A DNA stretch of 64,000 bases from Flavobacteriales bacterium UBA7612 (GCA_002484335.1 DLJQ01000025.1:134355-198354), one strand, 5' to 3'. Shown: positions 35,767 to 45,183, numbered from the stretch's first letter. Numbers and translations: made by a program. The notes: a model not told the origin generated them from the letters alone.

Positions 35767-36648
35767 ATGGGACTAAAATTAAAACCTATTGATGTTGTTG
35801 ATAACATAACTAAGGAAGAATTTACAGAAAAATATTTAAAAACACGTCAGCCTGTAGTTATAAAGAACATGTCGAAGAATTGGCCCGCTTATAAAAAATG
35901 GACTTTTGATTATATGAAAGAAGCTGTTGGAGATATAACACTTCCTTTATATGATAGTTCTAAAGCTGATCCAGCAGCACCTATTAATGCTCCAGTTACA
36001 GAAATGAAATTTTCAGATTATATAGATCTTATAGAAAATGAACCAACAGATTTGAGAATTTTTTTCTTTGACCCAATAAAACATGCTCCGAAGTTGTTAG
36101 ATGATTATGTTTTTCCTAAGGAACTTATGGGAGGTTTTTTAGATAAATATCCTAGTTTGTTTTTTGGAGGAGAGGGTTCTGAGACATTTCTTCATTTTGA
36201 TATAGATATGCCACATATTTTTCATACACATTTTAATGGAAGAAAACATGTTTTGCTTTTTGAATATAAATGGAAGGAAAGACTTTATAAATTGCCATAT
36301 GCAACTTATTCTTTAGAGGATTATAGTATTGAACATCCCGATTTTGATAAATTTCCTGCTTTAGATGGAGTAGAAGGTATTGAATGTTTTTTAGAGCATG
36401 GTGATACATTATTTATGCCAACAGGTTGGTGGCATTGGATGAAATACCTTGATGGAAGCTTTTCAATTTCTTTAAGAGCATGGGATAAATCTTGGGCTGT
36501 AAAAACACATTCTTTATGGAACCTTGTGGTACAAAGAAACTTTGATAATTTTATGAAGAAAAATTTTAAAGGTAAATACATGGATTGGAAAGAAAAAGAA
36601 GCCATTAAAAGAGCAGAATATGCTTTAAAAAATAATAGACCTAGTTGA
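35767..36648 (+). CDS. JmjC/cupin-8 2-oxoglutarate-Fe(II) oxygenase
   Basis: A 293-residue cytosolic protein of the cupin-8 (JmjC-like, FIH-like) group. The iron triad is H143-x-D145 (LHFDIDMPH) and H223 (PTGWWHWM), with the N-terminal RQPVVIKNMSKNWPAYKKW motif typical of protein hydroxylases. In bacteria such enzymes hydroxylate ribosomal proteins or other proteins; the target here is unknown. It is divergent from the SAM-riboswitch leader and has its own upstream region. Confidence 0.87.
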   Translation: MGLKLKPIDVVDNITKEEFTEKYLKTRQPVVIKNMSKNWPAYKKWTFDYMKEAVGDITLPLYDSSKADPAAPINAPVTEMKFSDYIDLIENEPTDLRIFFFDPIKHAPKLLDDYVFPKELMGGFLDKYPSLFFGGEGSETFLHFDIDMPHIFHTHFNGRKHVLLFEYKWKERLYKLPYATYSLEDYSIEHPDFDKFPALDGVEGIECFLEHGDTLFMPTGWWHWMKYLDGSFSISLRAWDKSWAVKTHSLWNLVVQRNFDNFMKKNFKGKYMDWKEKEAIKRAEYALKNNRPS

Positions 36649-36672
36649 TTAAACTAGGTCTATTATTTTTAA
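36631..36672 (+). terminator. Intrinsic terminator overlapping the JmjC stop
   Basis: AATAATAGACCTAGTT pairs with AACTAGGTCTATTATT (16 bp) and a T-run follows. The left arm includes the final codons of the gene. Confidence 0.88.
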
Positions 36673-36709
36673 AAAAAGCTACAATTCATATACTGAATGT
36701 AGCTTTTTT
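36671..36709 (-). terminator. Intrinsic terminator of the surface-protein operon
   Basis: AAAAAAGCTACA and TGTAGCTTTTTT form a stem (extended by TTCA/TGAA after a bulge), with a T-run on the minus strand. It lies 10 bases beyond the stop of the small secreted protein. Confidence 0.8.
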
Positions 36710-36719
36710 ATGTTATTAT

Positions 36720-37250
36720 TTATTTCCAATAATTCCAAACTTTACCATCGAATACAGCAAATGAGTCACTTTCTGTATCATAGCAAATAGTACCAGCTAC
36801 AGGTGACAAGATATTTTCATGAGGTCTAAATACTTTTGGAAGTATTAAAGCTTTATCAGTAGATTCTAGTATTAAAACACCTTCTGCTTCACTACTTTCA
36901 GCACCTATAATTACACCTTTACCAATTTCCTCAGTTGTATTAATATTTGCTGAGGTACTTATATCATTATTGTTTTCATCTTTTTGCGCATCAAAACTTC
37001 CTTCATCACTAAGTTCTAACCATTCGTTGTTTTGGAAAACTTTTACTTTTAAATCATTTTTATCAATTAAAAGAGTCCCATTTGTATAGTTAGTTGTAGT
37101 TTCTATATCTGCTATAGGTAAAATAATTCCTTTTTTTTCATTTCCAAAATCAAGTATTCCAGCTCCATCAACTTGATTTTTACCTATTGATACTTGAGCA
37201 TAAAGTAAGTTTGTGCTCAAAATAAGACATAATATAATAAATTTTTTCAT
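36720..37250 (-). CDS. Small secreted protein with two GxxLP...DG-W modules
   Basis: A 176-residue exported protein; signal MKKFIILCLILSTNLLYAQ starting at ATG 37250 (the frame is open further upstream without a sensible N-terminus). It holds two similar modules: KKGIILPIADI...NGTLLIDK...NNEWLEL and DKALILPKVFRP...GTICYDT...DGKVWNYW. The same module closes the large surface protein encoded 10 bases upstream. Modules of this kind recur in secreted Bacteroidota proteins and tail-fibre-like proteins and may mediate assembly or attachment; the function is not established. Confidence 0.72.
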   Translation of the reverse strand: MKKFIILCLILSTNLLYAQVSIGKNQVDGAGILDFGNEKKGIILPIADIETTTNYTNGTLLIDKNDLKVKVFQNNEWLELSDEGSFDAQKDENNNDISTSANINTTEEIGKGVIIGAESSEAEGVLILESTDKALILPKVFRPHENILSPVAGTICYDTESDSFAVFDGKVWNYWK

Positions 37251-37260
37251 GTTTAAAATT

Positions 37261-40200
37261 TTATTCATTACAAGATTTTTGAATACAATTCCATGTACTA
37301 CCATTGTATATACTGATACATTTTTTATCATCACTAATATCAAATATAATCATTCCTTTTACCCAATTATTTGCTCCAATAGCTGTAGGGGTTGTTCTTG
37401 TTAAGACCATGCCTTTTTTACCAGATTCGAGAACTAAGAATCCATTTGGAACATTTTCTGGCCAATTACTAAATTGACTTTTTAATGTAGAAATACCTGT
37501 ATTAGAATCAATTGTCGTGCCGCCGGTTGGAGATTTAGTACAATATGAGCAATAATCTAAATCAGTTTCACCATTAGCATTAATTGTAGATGAACCTAAA
37601 CAAATATCTTCTGATTCACTTGTTAGATCATAACTAAAAGTTGATTCAACAGGGTTTAATGTATCAGGATTAATTTCATAATTAGATATATCATTAGATG
37701 CTTTTACTTTAAATGTTATAGTGCTTATTCCAGCAGGAAGAGTAATATCCTCATATTCTAGACTTCCATCATCTCCAGTATTAGTACCAATATTTAGACC
37801 GCTAGAAGTTGTAATACTATTATTCACTAAAGTAAACACTTCGCTATCATATTCTAAGTTTAAGAAAATATTAGACAAAGTAAAACTATTAGGATTATTA
37901 ATATTTAATGTTACTTCGATTTCATCATTAAGTACAAAACACTTTTTATTTAAAGACATAGACGTTATCACACGTTTTGGTCTATCCGAATCTACTGCAG
38001 ATGTAATTGTAACTGATTCTCCAGTTAAACGATCAATACTAGAAATTTCAGTTGTAATTCCTGATGAGTTTTCGTAACTTAATTTTGCTTGATTATTATA
38101 ATCTCCTGCAGTGGCAGAATCATCAAATATTGCTATGGCTCTAACTGTATATAAACTTCCACCTCCTGGAATTTTTAAATTATTTAATTTAAGTGTGCGA
38201 GTTCCATATCCTGTAATATCTCCATCTATTTCAAGTTCTGTAGAGACAGATTCATTTACCCATATCATACCTTCTGGTAATTCATCAGTTAAATCTGTAA
38301 TTTTAGTATCACAATTTGTATTTACGAAACGGAAAGAATAATCAACTTCATCACATAATAATACTTCTGTTGTACCTTGTTTTGTAAATATAATTCCATC
38401 TTCATTTGGTTCAGGTAAAGGAGCAGGGCAATAAAATTCAATAGGTCCTATTCCTAAATGCATTGCTCCTGATGAAGTAGATGAATGGGTAACAGTATTA
38501 ATTATTTGAATTTCTTGTACAGTATTTTCAAATTCAACAAACATACGTCCTCTTTTGTTTGTATACCCAGAATTACCATTATATCTTACACCTCTAGCTT
38601 TAGCATTTGCTTTTCCAGCTGTACCAATTGTATATCGACTTCTTTCTTCTCTTGGATAAGTATAGGTTAATTTTGGATATACTTCAACTCCATTACAATA
38701 ACCAATAACTTGTACATTATTTAATCGATATGCCTCTCTGTCAATATTAAATATTTCGAATGATGCTGCTGAACTAATAGTAGTTCCTTCATCATTAGTA
38801 AAATTAATTTTAGTTGTTACAGCATCTGTTCCGGATCTTCTATTTCTTAATGATTTTAATGATGAAGTTCTTGGATAATTTGTTGATGAAAGATTATTAT
38901 TATCAATATATTGAACATTTACATTGAAATCATCTCCTAAGTTAAAAGTTTTAGGACCTTTATCGCCTCTTGTAGGCCAATTTGTTCTTATAAAGTCAAG
39001 ACTTTTTGTTCCAGAGAAATTACATGTTTCGCAATCTCCAACTGCACTTTTAGCACCAAATGTAAAATAAGTATATTGATCTGTAAAAGTATAATTTGCA
39101 ACATGTTCTCCATCAATATAAGTCATTGGTACAATCTGATCCCATTGATTATTTTTTAATTTTGAATCTGAATCAGCAACTAATAAATAAACTTCGTAGC
39201 CCGAACCACTAAAAGGAAAATCATCACCACCTGCTTTTAATGTAATTGTTTTAGAACTTACAGGTAAAGTGTTATTTGCATTTGTATTTTGAGCAAGCCA
39301 AATTCTTGAAGATGGACCAGTTAATGAATAATCAATTTCGCCACATATATCTTCATTTCCTCTTAAATCTATTTGTGCTGTACTACCATTATTATCACCT
39401 ATAAAAAGAGCATTTAAATTGTCGAAAGTTTCTCCACTAATACCACATGTTTCAGTACCTTTAGTTAATAGAGTAATTGAAGAATTGACTTCAGTTGACT
39501 TTGATCGTTGTATATTTAAACCTTGGTTGTCATCTCTTACCAGTCCTGTAACTCTATTATGATAATTAGAGGTTGGAGTTGAATTACCTGGCCACACTTT
39601 TGTAATTCCATCAGATAAAATATAATCATAATTTTTTGTAGGATTAGTTCTATCCTCATCTAAAGTAAGAGCATATTTCATAGCTAAGAAAGAACGTATT
39701 TTATCTTGCTCAATGTTTGTTAATTCTCGTTCATAAAAAAAAATTTCAGATATAATTCCATCAAATCTTCGTGGATTATAAAATCCACCACCAATAATAC
39801 CACCACTTGCCATTAAGAAATTATTACCAAATGTAGAAGTACCTGGAGTATTTAATTCAGTTGCAAATCCTCCGAAATCAAATTTTACATATCTTCCTCC
39901 AGTAGCTGAGGCTTTACGAGTATGAATCATTTCTAAAGCCGTACTACCAAGACTGTAACCTTCTACTCCTGAGCCATCGATATCATTCCCACTTCCAGCG
40001 GCATAAAGTCTTCCATTAGCTCTTCTAGGAGTAAATCCCATAGCTGGTTTTTGATCTCCTGCACCTCCATTTAAATTAGTATTTCCAAAAGCATGAGTAT
40101 ATACACCAGTTGTTGAAGTATTGGAAAAACTATTATACATAACAAAAGAAGTAAAGTTATCAGGTGCATTAACAGACATTGGTCCAGAAGAAATTGCAAG

Positions 40201-41736
40201 TGCATCATTTGTTTCAAACCTTATACTTGTGTTAAAGTTCATTTTAGGATCACATCTAACAATAGAAGGCTTTGTACCAGAACCAGTAACAGCACTATGA
40301 GAATAATCATTTCCAAAATTAGATAAATCCCTCCAAACATCAATTTTATCTCCAGTAAGGTCAAGATTTTCCTCTGAGGCATTTAACCATACTCTTAAGC
40401 CATCTACCACACCTCCAGGAGCTGTTAAGTAATGAGCAAAAGTAATGTAATTGCCATTGTCTATTCGAATGTTTTGAGCTATATTATCAGAGTTTAGAGT
40501 ATAAACTCTTGTTGTTGTTGGAGAAAAATTTTCATTTGTTGAAACTAATAGATGAGTAGCCCTAATATTAGACTTTATATTTACATTAAAGCTTGTTTTT
40601 CCATATGTTTGAGCTTTAAAAATAATTCGTTGTCTCTTATTTACGTCAGAAGATAAAATAGTATTCTCGTTGAAAGAGGTTCCTTGCTTATATTCAAAAT
40701 TTTCTGTTCCATTTAATCCATTTGAACCAAAAATCAAAAAATTATTATTATCAATGGTAGATGTATTGTCATTATTTATAGTAGCTAAATCACCAAGGAA
40801 TATAGTTGCAAATGATTTATCATAACTTGTAGATTGTTTTTGATATAAACCACTGTTATCATCTCGCCCTATTCCAAACCTATTATTTTGATATGAATTA
40901 TTTGTAGAGCCATCCCATATCACTTCATTGTTAGAATTTACATAGTTTTCTTGTGTAGAGCTTAAACCGATTCCGTATTTTATTGATAAATAAGATAATA
41001 CTTTTTGTAATTCTGCTGGATTTATAGAATTTCCAACAGTACTAGATAAAACAATAATTTCTTGCACATTACCATAAAAAGGATATTCATTCCCTGTATT
41101 ACTATTACCAATAATACTTGCTCCTATTCCAGTATTCATTATTCGTGTAGCATTTGTCATTGTACCAAATAGATTACCATTGTAATAAAGTTGGTCAGCT
41201 ATAGAATTAGAATTAGTTCTTATACTTGTATTTATACCAGCCATTCTTCTAGGGTCAGCATTACTTTCTATAGAGTAGGTACTTCCAGTTCCAGCCGTAG
41301 AAATAGAAGGATTTCCATATCTCCACCCATTATCAGAGTGTCGAGTTGCATTGAATGCATAAACCACACCTCTTGTAGTAGAATTTGTTTCAACTCTGGA
41401 AACATAAAATATAAAATATGATTTTGTAGCTTCAACAAAATGTGTTGGGTAAATTAATTTTCTATTAGCAACCCCAGGAGCAAATCTAAGAGAAGGCTGA
41501 AAATTCATTAAGTTAATTTTATCAAATACAGGAACAGAATTTGTTCCGCTTTGTATATGTGTTCTATTTTTTCCAGATTGATCAATCCAAGAATTAACGT
41601 TAGTTCCGTTTGATTGATTGATTGCATCTGCTTTGAGCCAGAGTTCAACTTCAAGTGAAGTTCCTCCTGGTTTTTGTGCATAGAGTAAACAATTGATAGT
41701 TAAAAAAACTATTAAAAAAAAGTTAATTTTTTTCAT
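37261..41736 (-). CDS. Very large secreted surface protein
   Basis: A 1491-residue exported protein with signal MKKINFFLIVFLTINCLLYAQ. It has two LamG/concanavalin-like units that each open with a W-L-x-A pattern (LEVELWLKADAINQSNGTNV near 30-300; DGLRVWLNASEENLDLTG near 450-700). Both contain the LSIKYG / LAMKYALTL strand seen in such domains. Then follow beta-sandwich repeats resembling DUF11 (LTDELPEGMIWVNESV...) and a final module GKKGMVLTRTTP...GMIIFDIS...NGSTWNC. No clear T9SS C-terminal signal is visible. ATG 41736 is chosen over 41790 because of the signal peptide. It probably acts in adhesion or carbohydrate binding (inference). Confidence 0.8.
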   Translation of the reverse strand: MKKINFFLIVFLTINCLLYAQKPGGTSLEVELWLKADAINQSNGTNVNSWIDQSGKNRTHIQSGTNSVPVFDKINLMNFQPSLRFAPGVANRKLIYPTHFVEATKSYFIFYVSRVETNSTTRGVVYAFNATRHSDNGWRYGNPSISTAGTGSTYSIESNADPRRMAGINTSIRTNSNSIADQLYYNGNLFGTMTNATRIMNTGIGASIIGNSNTGNEYPFYGNVQEIIVLSSTVGNSINPAELQKVLSYLSIKYGIGLSSTQENYVNSNNEVIWDGSTNNSYQNNRFGIGRDDNSGLYQKQSTSYDKSFATIFLGDLATINNDNTSTIDNNNFLIFGSNGLNGTENFEYKQGTSFNENTILSSDVNKRQRIIFKAQTYGKTSFNVNIKSNIRATHLLVSTNENFSPTTTRVYTLNSDNIAQNIRIDNGNYITFAHYLTAPGGVVDGLRVWLNASEENLDLTGDKIDVWRDLSNFGNDYSHSAVTGSGTKPSIVRCDPKMNFNTSIRFETNDALAISSGPMSVNAPDNFTSFVMYNSFSNTSTTGVYTHAFGNTNLNGGAGDQKPAMGFTPRRANGRLYAAGSGNDIDGSGVEGYSLGSTALEMIHTRKASATGGRYVKFDFGGFATELNTPGTSTFGNNFLMASGGIIGGGFYNPRRFDGIISEIFFYERELTNIEQDKIRSFLAMKYALTLDEDRTNPTKNYDYILSDGITKVWPGNSTPTSNYHNRVTGLVRDDNQGLNIQRSKSTEVNSSITLLTKGTETCGISGETFDNLNALFIGDNNGSTAQIDLRGNEDICGEIDYSLTGPSSRIWLAQNTNANNTLPVSSKTITLKAGGDDFPFSGSGYEVYLLVADSDSKLKNNQWDQIVPMTYIDGEHVANYTFTDQYTYFTFGAKSAVGDCETCNFSGTKSLDFIRTNWPTRGDKGPKTFNLGDDFNVNVQYIDNNNLSSTNYPRTSSLKSLRNRRSGTDAVTTKINFTNDEGTTISSAASFEIFNIDREAYRLNNVQVIGYCNGVEVYPKLTYTYPREERSRYTIGTAGKANAKARGVRYNGNSGYTNKRGRMFVEFENTVQEIQIINTVTHSSTSSGAMHLGIGPIEFYCPAPLPEPNEDGIIFTKQGTTEVLLCDEVDYSFRFVNTNCDTKITDLTDELPEGMIWVNESVSTELEIDGDITGYGTRTLKLNNLKIPGGGSLYTVRAIAIFDDSATAGDYNNQAKLSYENSSGITTEISSIDRLTGESVTITSAVDSDRPKRVITSMSLNKKCFVLNDEIEVTLNINNPNSFTLSNIFLNLEYDSEVFTLVNNSITTSSGLNIGTNTGDDGSLEYEDITLPAGISTITFKVKASNDISNYEINPDTLNPVESTFSYDLTSESEDICLGSSTINANGETDLDYCSYCTKSPTGGTTIDSNTGISTLKSQFSNWPENVPNGFLVLESGKKGMVLTRTTPTAIGANNWVKGMIIFDISDDKKCISIYNGSTWNCIQKSCNE

Positions 41737-41778
41737 GTTTTTAAATAATTTAGGATTTGGTTTTTTAAAATTAATTAA

Positions 41779-41786
41779 CAAATATA
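41779..41786 (-). promoter_or_regulatory. -7 promoter element TATATTTG for the surface-protein operon
   Basis: A minus-strand match to TAnnTTTG 42 bases before the ATG at 41736. No clear -33 TTG was found. The rest of the 41791-41914 gap is AT-rich with no other feature. Confidence 0.4.
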
Positions 41787-41914
41787 GCATTAATATTTTG
41801 TAAACTAGTTAATTATATTTTTTTTATTGTGAATAAAAAGAATTGGTAATATGGTTAAATATATAATTTACTTATATGATAGATAATTATCCATTAACAA
41901 TTATTTATTAAATA

Positions 41915-42718
41915 CTATCTAACTTTTTTTTGTTTTTGTTTGTATTCTAAATATTGAAAAATGGTAGGATGCGTATAATTTGTTTTTTCGTCAACTTCAC
42001 TTATTTTTCTAGCAAATAGCTCTTCTCCATTATCTATTTTATTAATAATTTTAGCTTGGGCTTTTGCTATACCAACCATTCCTTTCCAACTAAGTGTAAA
42101 AAAACTATCTCCTTTTTCTATTGTAACAGTATCTTGATGAAGAATATCTCCTGTGTCAACACCACTATCTAACCAAAAAGCTGTGTAGCCAACTTTTTCA
42201 GGTTCATTATTGTATATAGCCCAAAAAGGAGAATGCACACCTCTATAATCAGGCGTAATTCCTGGATGTCCACCAATTACTTTTCCACCAACAATATCTC
42301 TCACCTTTTTACCAACCCAATAGCCAGTATGTACAACTAATAAGTCAGGTTTCAAAGATTTTATCCATGCTATAGTTTCAGGTGAGCCATAATTTTCTGT
42401 TGCAAAAGTTTCAAAATTATATTGATTTATGACAGAATTTATTTCTTGTTTATTATAGATTTGGTTGAAGATCTCTATATCTTTTTTTCTATTTAGTAAA
42501 CGGTAATATATTCTTCCAATAATTTGTAGAAATAACTGTCCCCATCCATATTTTTTACCAGCAATTTTTAGGTAAGAAAAATCAATACCTTTTTTATGTT
42601 TATTTGCGTTACATACACCAACAACATTCACATTATTTTCCAATAAAATACTAAGTGTTTTATCAAAAATAATTCCTGTTCCAAAAAGACAAACAACTCT
42701 TAATTTTTCTTTACCCAT
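41915..42718 (-). CDS. Formyltransferase-family protein
   Basis: A 267-residue protein with the N10-formyltetrahydrofolate-dependent transferase fold. The catalytic region GGHPGITPDYRGVHSPFWAI contains the HPG and YRG motifs, and DSGVDTGDILHQDTV follows as in Met-tRNA and sugar formyltransferases. It lacks the Fmt C-terminal domain, so it is not the housekeeping Met-tRNA formyltransferase. The overlapping upstream gene encodes a polysaccharide deacetylase, suggesting modification of a surface glycan or amino sugar (inference). Confidence 0.82.
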   Translation of the reverse strand: MGKEKLRVVCLFGTGIIFDKTLSILLENNVNVVGVCNANKHKKGIDFSYLKIAGKKYGWGQLFLQIIGRIYYRLLNRKKDIEIFNQIYNKQEINSVINQYNFETFATENYGSPETIAWIKSLKPDLLVVHTGYWVGKKVRDIVGGKVIGGHPGITPDYRGVHSPFWAIYNNEPEKVGYTAFWLDSGVDTGDILHQDTVTIEKGDSFFTLSWKGMVGIAKAQAKIINKIDNGEELFARKISEVDEKTNYTHPTIFQYLEYKQKQKKVR

Positions 42719-43454
42719 TTTTTTTATTTTGCATGTATTGATGTATAGGAAAAATCATTTTTTTAATTATTCCTTTAATTTTTCGTTTACGTTGTAAACT
42801 CGATAAGTTTTTTAGTTGAAGTATTTCCAAAAATTCTTGATCAGAAACAGAAGCTTTTATACTTAGTCGACCAATGATTTCTAAAGTATCTAATTTTCGA
42901 TGTGTAACAATTGGTTCCGAATCAAAAATATGTTTATAACCAACTTCTTTTGCTGTTTCATATGTTTTTTCGTCAGCATCACCACCAGGAATAGAACATG
43001 ATAAAACTTCTTCTCCAAGAATATCTTCTAAAATGTTTTTGGATTTCTTCCATTCGTTTATCATTTGATTTTTAGGTAATGTTCTAAAAATCATTGGGTG
43101 AGTATGTGAATGCGAACCTATTGTATGTCCATTTTTATGGATATTTATAATATCTTCTTTAGATAAAAATCCTTTTGTATCAATAAATTTTGTTGTTATA
43201 AAATAATAACCACGAATGTCATTCTTCTCTAAAATTTTTGCTGAACGAAGATTTGAAATTCCTCCATCATCAAATGTAAATAAGTATTTGTTTGTATTTG
43301 TAGAGTTTTGATTTTGAATGAAGTTTTTGTAAATAGAAATATGTTTTTCGAATATTTCTGTAGTATGCATGTAGGCTAAATTATCATTATTCTGAAATCC
43401 AGATTCTTTATAATCATCTACAACTTCATGATATAATAATGCTATTTTTTTCAT
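42711..43454 (-). CDS. Polysaccharide deacetylase family protein
   Basis: A 247-residue NodB-type carbohydrate esterase-4 protein. TFDDGG provides the catalytic Asp and the metal Asp, and GSHSHTHPMI gives the His-x3-His metal site. It is predicted cytosolic or peripheral because no signal peptide is visible. The stop overlaps the formyltransferase start by 8 bases, so they act together. Removal of an acetyl group followed by N-formylation is an attractive combined activity, but is not shown. Confidence 0.87.
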   Translation of the reverse strand: MKKIALLYHEVVDDYKESGFQNNDNLAYMHTTEIFEKHISIYKNFIQNQNSTNTNKYLFTFDDGGISNLRSAKILEKNDIRGYYFITTKFIDTKGFLSKEDIINIHKNGHTIGSHSHTHPMIFRTLPKNQMINEWKKSKNILEDILGEEVLSCSIPGGDADEKTYETAKEVGYKHIFDSEPIVTHRKLDTLEIIGRLSIKASVSDQEFLEILQLKNLSSLQRKRKIKGIIKKMIFPIHQYMQNKKNG

Positions 43455-43474
43455 ATAAATAGGTTGTTATTTAA

Positions 43475-43482
43475 CAAATATA
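43475..43482 (-). promoter_or_regulatory. -7 promoter element TATATTTG before the deacetylase gene
   Basis: A minus-strand TAnnTTTG match that ends 20 bases before the deacetylase ATG and just after the pabC stop; no clear -33 TTG. Confidence 0.4.
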
Positions 43483-43484
43483 CA

Positions 43485-44081
43485 CTAAAGTAGACAAGAA
43501 ATGTGTATTTCCTGACTTTCATCTAAATTCATCATAGCATTGATTCGTTTAAAAGATTTGAAATTATTTAAATCAGAAACTTTTATATTTTTTTGTAAAA
43601 TTTTACCATTATCTAAAAGAGATTCTCTCATTGTTCCTTTTAATAAAAATGTTTTTGGAGTAATCCATTGTTCGCCGTCAAAAAATACAATGTTAGAATA
43701 TATGCAGTCTGTTATGTAGTTAGATTTTACAAGAACCAAATCATCTGTTTTTGTTTCATTTATATATTCATCGAAGAAAGAACGTTCTACGTATTTATAA
43801 GAATAATCAACTTTGTCATCAATAGTAAAAAGTTTGATTGTTTCTATAGTTTTCATTGTATAAGGTAGAAATTCAATAGATTGTATATCTTTATCATAAA
43901 CAATACGAACTTTGTATTTATCGTTAGATAAATCATTATTAATAGTTATTTTATCTTTTAATGAAATAGGTTGAAAATCTGAGAAATTATCTTCTCTTGT
44001 ATCATCAAATCTTTTTTGATGATAGTCTAAATTTCGTAGTTGTTTATTTTCACAACAAATGGATTCAATAAATTGGAACAT
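43485..44081 (-). CDS. pabC: Aminodeoxychorismate lyase-like class IV aminotransferase
   Basis: A 198-residue PLP enzyme of fold type IV, placed directly after pabB, so most likely it converts aminodeoxychorismate to 4-aminobenzoate and pyruvate for folate synthesis. The start overlaps pabB by 17 bases. The PLP lysine is probably in DYSYKYVERS; ITDCIYSNIVFFDGEQW and LKGTMRESLL fit class IV motifs. The sequence is shorter and more divergent than E. coli PabC, so the call leans partly on context. Confidence 0.78.
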   Translation of the reverse strand: MFQFIESICCENKQLRNLDYHQKRFDDTREDNFSDFQPISLKDKITINNDLSNDKYKVRIVYDKDIQSIEFLPYTMKTIETIKLFTIDDKVDYSYKYVERSFFDEYINETKTDDLVLVKSNYITDCIYSNIVFFDGEQWITPKTFLLKGTMRESLLDNGKILQKNIKVSDLNNFKSFKRINAMMNLDESQEIHISCLL

Positions 44082-45024
44082 ATACTTTTTGTATTAATTC
44101 TTTATATTCTGCCTCAGCATTACTTTTTGCTGTTATTCCACCACCACTTTTGAATAATAATTGATGATTATCTTGTTCAATAAAACGAATCATGACAGCG
44201 CTATCTAAATTTTCTCCATCAAATATCCCAAATACTCCAGTATAAAAATTTCGAGCATACTGTTCAGCTTCTTTTATAATTTCTATTGTTTTACTTTTTG
44301 GTGCGCCACAAATGGAACCAGCAGGTAATAAATTATCAAAAATAGTTCCTATTTTTTCATGAAAATTAGATGCCAAATCTCCTCTAATTTCAGAGCTTAT
44401 TTGTAATAATTTTTTATCATTTGTTTGCACTTCATCAACATATCTATATTTATTTACAACAACATTTTCTGCAACTAAACTCAAATCATTACGAATCAAA
44501 TCTACAATTGTAGCATGTTCCTCAGCTTCTTTTTCATCGTTTAATATCAATTGTTTTGCATGATTAATAGATGCATCTATTGTTCCTTTCATTGGATTTG
44601 AAAAGATTTGATAATTTTCAATTTTTACAAATCTTTCAGGAGAAAAACAAACAAAATCATCTTTGTATTTCAATTTGTATTTAGCAGAAGAATAAGTATA
44701 AATATCATCCAACGATAAACTTGTTTCAATTCTTGTTGGGTAAGTTAAGTTCGTTAAATAGGAATTTCCTACTAATATGTTTTTATGAACAATAGAATAT
44801 TTAGATTTATATTCTTCAAAAGATATAGGGAATTTATTAAAATCAAATGAAAAAGGAATAGCTTGTTTTTTTTTTGAATTAATTTCAAACTTAATATCTT
44901 CAGGTAATTCAGATAAAGGAATAACTTCTCCATTTTCTTTCAGAAAATCAATCATAAAAAAAAAGGGAACTTTTTTCGCTCCCAATTCATTCATTTCATT
45001 AAAAATAGAATGTGCTGTAAACAT
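44065..45024 (-). CDS. pabB: Aminodeoxychorismate synthase component I
   Basis: A 319-residue chorismate-binding enzyme that adds ammonia to chorismate for folate synthesis. NPMKGTIDAS carries the lysine that distinguishes aminodeoxychorismate synthases from anthranilate synthases, and VDLIRNDLS, LPAGSICGAPK, FYTGVFGIFDG and FKSGGGITAKSNAEAEY are family signatures. The short N-terminus is typical of compact PabB. It is coupled to pabC. Repeat copy D lies immediately upstream. Confidence 0.92.
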   Translation of the reverse strand: MFTAHSIFNEMNELGAKKVPFFFMIDFLKENGEVIPLSELPEDIKFEINSKKKQAIPFSFDFNKFPISFEEYKSKYSIVHKNILVGNSYLTNLTYPTRIETSLSLDDIYTYSSAKYKLKYKDDFVCFSPERFVKIENYQIFSNPMKGTIDASINHAKQLILNDEKEAEEHATIVDLIRNDLSLVAENVVVNKYRYVDEVQTNDKKLLQISSEIRGDLASNFHEKIGTIFDNLLPAGSICGAPKSKTIEIIKEAEQYARNFYTGVFGIFDGENLDSAVMIRFIEQDNHQLLFKSGGGITAKSNAEAEYKELIQKVYVPIY

Positions 45025-45074
45025 CCGATAAAATTAAGTTTATTCTCTATTTGTTACAAGCTATTTTATATTTT

Positions 45075-45166
45075 TTGGGCGACCGGGCAGGTTATTCGAT
45101 ATATCTTTTGCAAAGAAAAATATTTATTTTTCTTTGCAAAAGGATGCCGCTACTATCCTTGTCGCA
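45075..45166 (+). repeat. Structured intergenic repeat, copy D
   Basis: It starts TTTTGGGCGAC, with outer stem GCGAC (45079-45083) / GTCGC (45161-45165). The inner hairpin is an 18-bp nearly perfect palindrome (45105-45122 / 45125-45142) beginning CTTTTGCAAAG. The core CGATATATCTTTT and AAAAGGATGCCGCTACTATC flanks it. The copy lies in the 159-base gap after a membrane-protein gene and before pabB, both on the minus strand. Confidence 0.82.
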
Positions 45167-45183
45167 TAATTTTTAATAAAAAA

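Noticed and set aside
37721..38077. 118-codon frame on the plus strand
   Set aside because: Antisense to the large surface protein, with no start context or neighbours of its own.
36720..41736. Prophage tail-fibre genes
   Set aside because: The W-containing modules resemble tail-fibre ends, but both proteins have signal peptides and there are no other phage genes.
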